64,000 bases of DNA from Mesobacillus foraminis (GTDB taxonomy: Bacteria; Bacillota; Bacilli; Bacillales; Cytobacillaceae), in the NCBI RefSeq assembly GCF_004340465.1, contig NZ_SLVV01000001.1, positions 1-64,000 on the forward strand. Reading direction: 5' to 3'. Positions within the stretch are counted from its first letter, which is position 1; every line of letters begins with the position of its first letter. Under the pieces are notes generated by a model, which worked only from the letters and a program-made list of their open reading frames with translations, was not told the origin of the DNA and did no database searches. The position numbers and the translations under genes are program-made. Below, in pieces: positions 61,521-64,000 of the stretch.

Positions 61521-64000
61521 CTATTTATTTCGCTTTTGGTCACCCCTTTTATCTACATCATCCTTCACCATCTTTAAGAGTTCCTCAAGCATCCGCGCCA
61601 TGTCATCCCGTGAGTATTCCTGGTCTGTCAGGCCGCTATTTTGAAGGTCATGAGTGGGGGATGTTTTAGTTGAATCCTCTTCCTTCCCTAATTCCCGCAA
61701 TTCGCTGGGAAGATATCTCTTTTTCCCTTTCAGCAAATAACCCGGTACTAGATGGCCATCAGGAGTAGCATACATTTTATTCATCCTTCTGGTTTCCTTA
61801 TCCAAAAGACTATATACGACAGGAATGATAAACAAAGTTAACAATGTACTGCTGACCAGGCCGCCAATAACTGCAATCCCCATTGGCTGGTTGATTTCTG
61901 TTCCTTCCCCAAAGCCCAGAGCAAGAGGGACCAGTCCCAGGATCGTTGTCAGAGCGGTCATTAAAATGGGGCGGAGCCTGTCCTTCACAGAGGTGACAAT
62001 AGCCTCATAGGAAGGCATTCCACTCTTCTTTTTCTGATTGATATAATCAACAATAACAATCGCATTGTTCACAACAATTCCGGCAAGTACAATCAAGCCA
62101 ATGATCACAGTCAAACTTATTGGTGTATGTGTTAAGGTCAAGGCTGCAGAAACCCCAATAATCATTAAGGGAACTGTAAACATGATGACAAACGGATATT
62201 TTAATGATTCGAATTGGGCAGCCATAACAAGGTAGACAAAAATAATAGCGAGTCCGAAGGCCAGATAAAGATCATCCATGGAGGAATCAAGCAGTTCCCT
62301 GTCCCCGCTGAACACTACTTCGGTTCCTTCGGACAGCCCCAGCCCGGCTATCTCTTCATCAACCTGCTTTGAAATGTCTCCAAGGTTAGTGGACGATTTA
62401 TATTTGAGCGTAAACTGTACCGCATCCTGCTGATTGATCCGCTGAATCCGGACCGGGCCGCTGCCAGTTTCAATATTTGTTACTGCATCAAGCGGGATAT
62501 AAGTTCCATCCGGCTTTCTTATCAGCAACCTTCCAAGGCTGTCAAGGTTCCTGGTAATGTCCGTGTCATATTCGACATTGACACCAAAGACTTCCTCTCC
62601 TTCAATCATTTGGGTTGCGATTGTTCCCCTCGTTACATCATTGACTGCCATTGCTATTTGCGCCGGGGCCAATCCTTGAGCATAGGCTTTCTCCCGATCA
62701 ACTCTCACCTGCACTTCTTCAACCTTATCCATTAAATCAGTCGTCAGCTCATTGACATCCTCTAAATCCTTCAAGGATTCTGAAACTTTCTGCACTGCAT
62801 CACGGAGGCGTTTTTCGTTCGTATCTCTAATACTGAAGCTTAGGGTGTTAGGACTGGAGCCGGAAGTAGACTGCATGTTAAAAGTGACCTCTGCAGTTTT
62901 ATTTGCCTTTTTTGCCGCTTTCTCGAATTGGTCTTTTATATCATCGACAAAGGCAAATGTAGAGCGTTCCCTTTTTTCCATGTCTTTCATCTTAACGTAC
63001 AGTTCAGCGACATTCGCATTGGTAGTGCCCCGGAAGCTCGCCTCCTGGGTCGTTCCGATCAGACTGACATAAACGTCTACTTCATTTTCAGCTTTTAATT
63101 GCGCTTCAAGTGCAGACAATACCTTTTCTGTTTCTGATAGTGCCGCTCCGTTTTCAAGTTCAACCCTGGCACTGAAAAATCCTTCATCCTGCGGAGGCAG
63201 AAACTGAGTTCCGACGGTAGTTAAACCATAGGCACTTCCTCCAAGTAAAAGAAGTGTGATCAGGATAACCAGAAGCCGGTGCCCCAGCACCCACCTGATT
63301 GTCCTGTCGATCCCCTTCATTGAACGGGAGCGCTGCCTTCTTGCCTCATAATTTTTTTTAGGAGCCTTGAGCAGCCGGCTCGCGAGCATCGGGATAACCG
63401 TCAGTGCCACTACCAGCGAGGCTAATAAGCTAAAGGAGATGGTCATCGCAAATTCTGTAAAAAGTTCCCCGATGATTCCGCTGATGAAGACAACCGGCAG
63501 GAAAACCGCTACTGTCGTCAATGTGGACGCAGTAATCGCTCCACCTACCTCCTTAGCCCCATCTCTTGAAGCAGTCTTGGGGTCTTTTCCCATAGATAAA
63601 TGCCTGTAAATGTTTTCAATAACAACAATCGCATTATCGACGAGCATCCCAATGCCAAGGGCCAGACCGCCAAGGGTCATAATATTGAGCGTGAAATCGG
63701 AAAAATACATCAGCACAAATGTAAAAATGACCGAGTATGGAATAGCAATCCCTATTATCAGCGGACTTTTTATATTCCTGAGGAACAGGAATAAAACAGC
63801 CATTGCCAGGGCCCCTCCCAGAATCAGTGAATCCGAGATGTTGGAGATGGCCATCCGTATGTAATCTCCCTGGTCAAACAGTACGTCCGACTTCACACCA
63901 GCATATCTTTCCTGGCCAAGAAGTTCATCAAGCCTTGTTTTAAACTCTTTAGAAACGGCTGCTGTATTGGCATCCGATTGCTGTAAAACACTTAATAATA
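61521..64000 (-). CDS. swrC: RND-family efflux pump (SwrC-like), 5' end outside window
   Basis: The open frame runs to the window edge, so the N-terminal part of about 250 residues is missing. What is present has the AcrB-type membrane helices (GLALGIGMLVDNAIVVIENIYRH carries the essential Asp residues), a second periplasmic porter loop and a second membrane half (GIVVNNAIVIVDYINQ). B. subtilis SwrC exports surfactin and is the nearest named relative I recall. The C-terminal 80 residues form a charged cytoplasmic tail. Confidence 0.88.
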   Translation of the reverse strand, partial: LLSVLQQSDANTAAVSKEFKTRLDELLGQERYAGVKSDVLFDQGDYIRMAISNISDSLILGGALAMAVLFLFLRNIKSPLIIGIAIPYSVIFTFVLMYFSDFTLNIMTLGGLALGIGMLVDNAIVVIENIYRHLSMGKDPKTASRDGAKEVGGAITASTLTTVAVFLPVVFISGIIGELFTEFAMTISFSLLASLVVALTVIPMLASRLLKAPKKNYEARRQRSRSMKGIDRTIRWVLGHRLLVILITLLLLGGSAYGLTTVGTQFLPPQDEGFFSARVELENGAALSETEKVLSALEAQLKAENEVDVYVSLIGTTQEASFRGTTNANVAELYVKMKDMEKRERSTFAFVDDIKDQFEKAAKKANKTAEVTFNMQSTSGSSPNTLSFSIRDTNEKRLRDAVQKVSESLKDLEDVNELTTDLMDKVEEVQVRVDREKAYAQGLAPAQIAMAVNDVTRGTIATQMIEGEEVFGVNVEYDTDITRNLDSLGRLLIRKPDGTYIPLDAVTNIETGSGPVRIQRINQQDAVQFTLKYKSSTNLGDISKQVDEEIAGLGLSEGTEVVFSGDRELLDSSMDDLYLAFGLAIIFVYLVMAAQFESLKYPFVIMFTVPLMIIGVSAALTLTHTPISLTVIIGLIVLAGIVVNNAIVIVDYINQKKKSGMPSYEAIVTSVKDRLRPILMTALTTILGLVPLALGFGEGTEINQPMGIAVIGGLVSSTLLTLFIIPVVYSLLDKETRRMNKMYATPDGHLVPGYLLKGKKRYLPSELRELGKEEDSTKTSPTHDLQNSGLTDQEYSRDDMARMLEELLKMVKDDVDKRGDQKRNK

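Overview
The window looks like chromosome from an endospore-forming member of the Bacillaceae. Many proteins closely resemble Bacillus subtilis proteins as I remember them (Pdh, RNase J1, YkuV/AhpA, DapH, CcpC, YkuD, PatA, ClpE, KtrC/KtrD, SigI/RsgI), and much of the gene order matches the B. subtilis ykr/yku/ykv/ykw region. Sporulation genes occur throughout: a YjcZ-like peptide, a CotF-like coat protein, an alpha/beta-type SASP, a Spo0E-like phosphatase and tiny basic spore-type ORFs. I see no tRNA, rRNA, CRISPR array, prophage or intact insertion sequence.

Layout. 1-6.5 kb: pyruvate dehydrogenase operon pdhABCD (minus strand) with YkyA upstream. 6.6-11 kb: a YjcZ-like peptide, peptide deformylase, an untracked 23-codon cationic ORF, rpoY-rnjA and ktrC. 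11-17.7 kb: a frameshifted DUF4349-type lipoprotein gene, a compact structured element (12186-12312), then the minus-strand series ykuV, ahpA, dapL, dapH, ccpC, darB, ykuJ. 17.9-26 kb: a metallo-beta-lactamase-fold hydrolase, a glutaredoxin-like protein, the c-di-GMP proteins YkuI and a PAS-PAS-GGDEF-EAL enzyme, the Tat-exported YkuE, L,D-transpeptidase YkuD and YkyB. 26-36.5 kb: patA, a beta-hydroxyacid dehydrogenase, an SDR, a GNAT, ptsHI, ykvS, a CPBP protease, a lipoprotein and a YkvI-type transporter. 36.6-43.5 kb: CtsR-controlled clpE, an M3 peptidase with an MhqR-like regulator, lemA-TPM, and a coat-type gene pair. 43.6-44.2 kb: a nested tandem-repeat block. 44.4-50.4 kb: an Fsr-type MFS exporter, a complete fixABCX operon and a Spo0E-like phosphatase. 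50.7-64 kb: ogt, a decayed gene, an acyltransferase, a B12/radical-SAM protein, two coupled small spore-type ORFs, ktrD, a SASP, sigI-rsgI, terC, and an RND efflux pump cut by the window end.

How the genes fit together. Central carbon flow (Pdh, HPr/Enzyme I, CcpC) sits beside potassium and c-di-AMP control (KtrC, KtrD, DarB), c-di-GMP signalling (YkuI and the GGDEF-EAL protein), lysine/diaminopimelate synthesis by the acetylated route (DapH, PatA, DapL, all three dedicated steps here) and envelope or heat stress (ClpE, SigI/RsgI). FixABCX is the metabolic outlier: an electron-bifurcating module best known from diazotrophs, here behind a 16-bp inverted repeat.

The strongest candidates for something undescribed are the 127-nt element at 12186-12312, which folds on paper into a closed four-way junction; the cationic amphipathic micropeptide at 8102-8173; the coupled spore-type ORFs at 54952-55247; the nested repeats at 43613-44154; and the palindromes inside the pdh operon and before fixA. 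Family assignments come from reading and memory; no searches were run.
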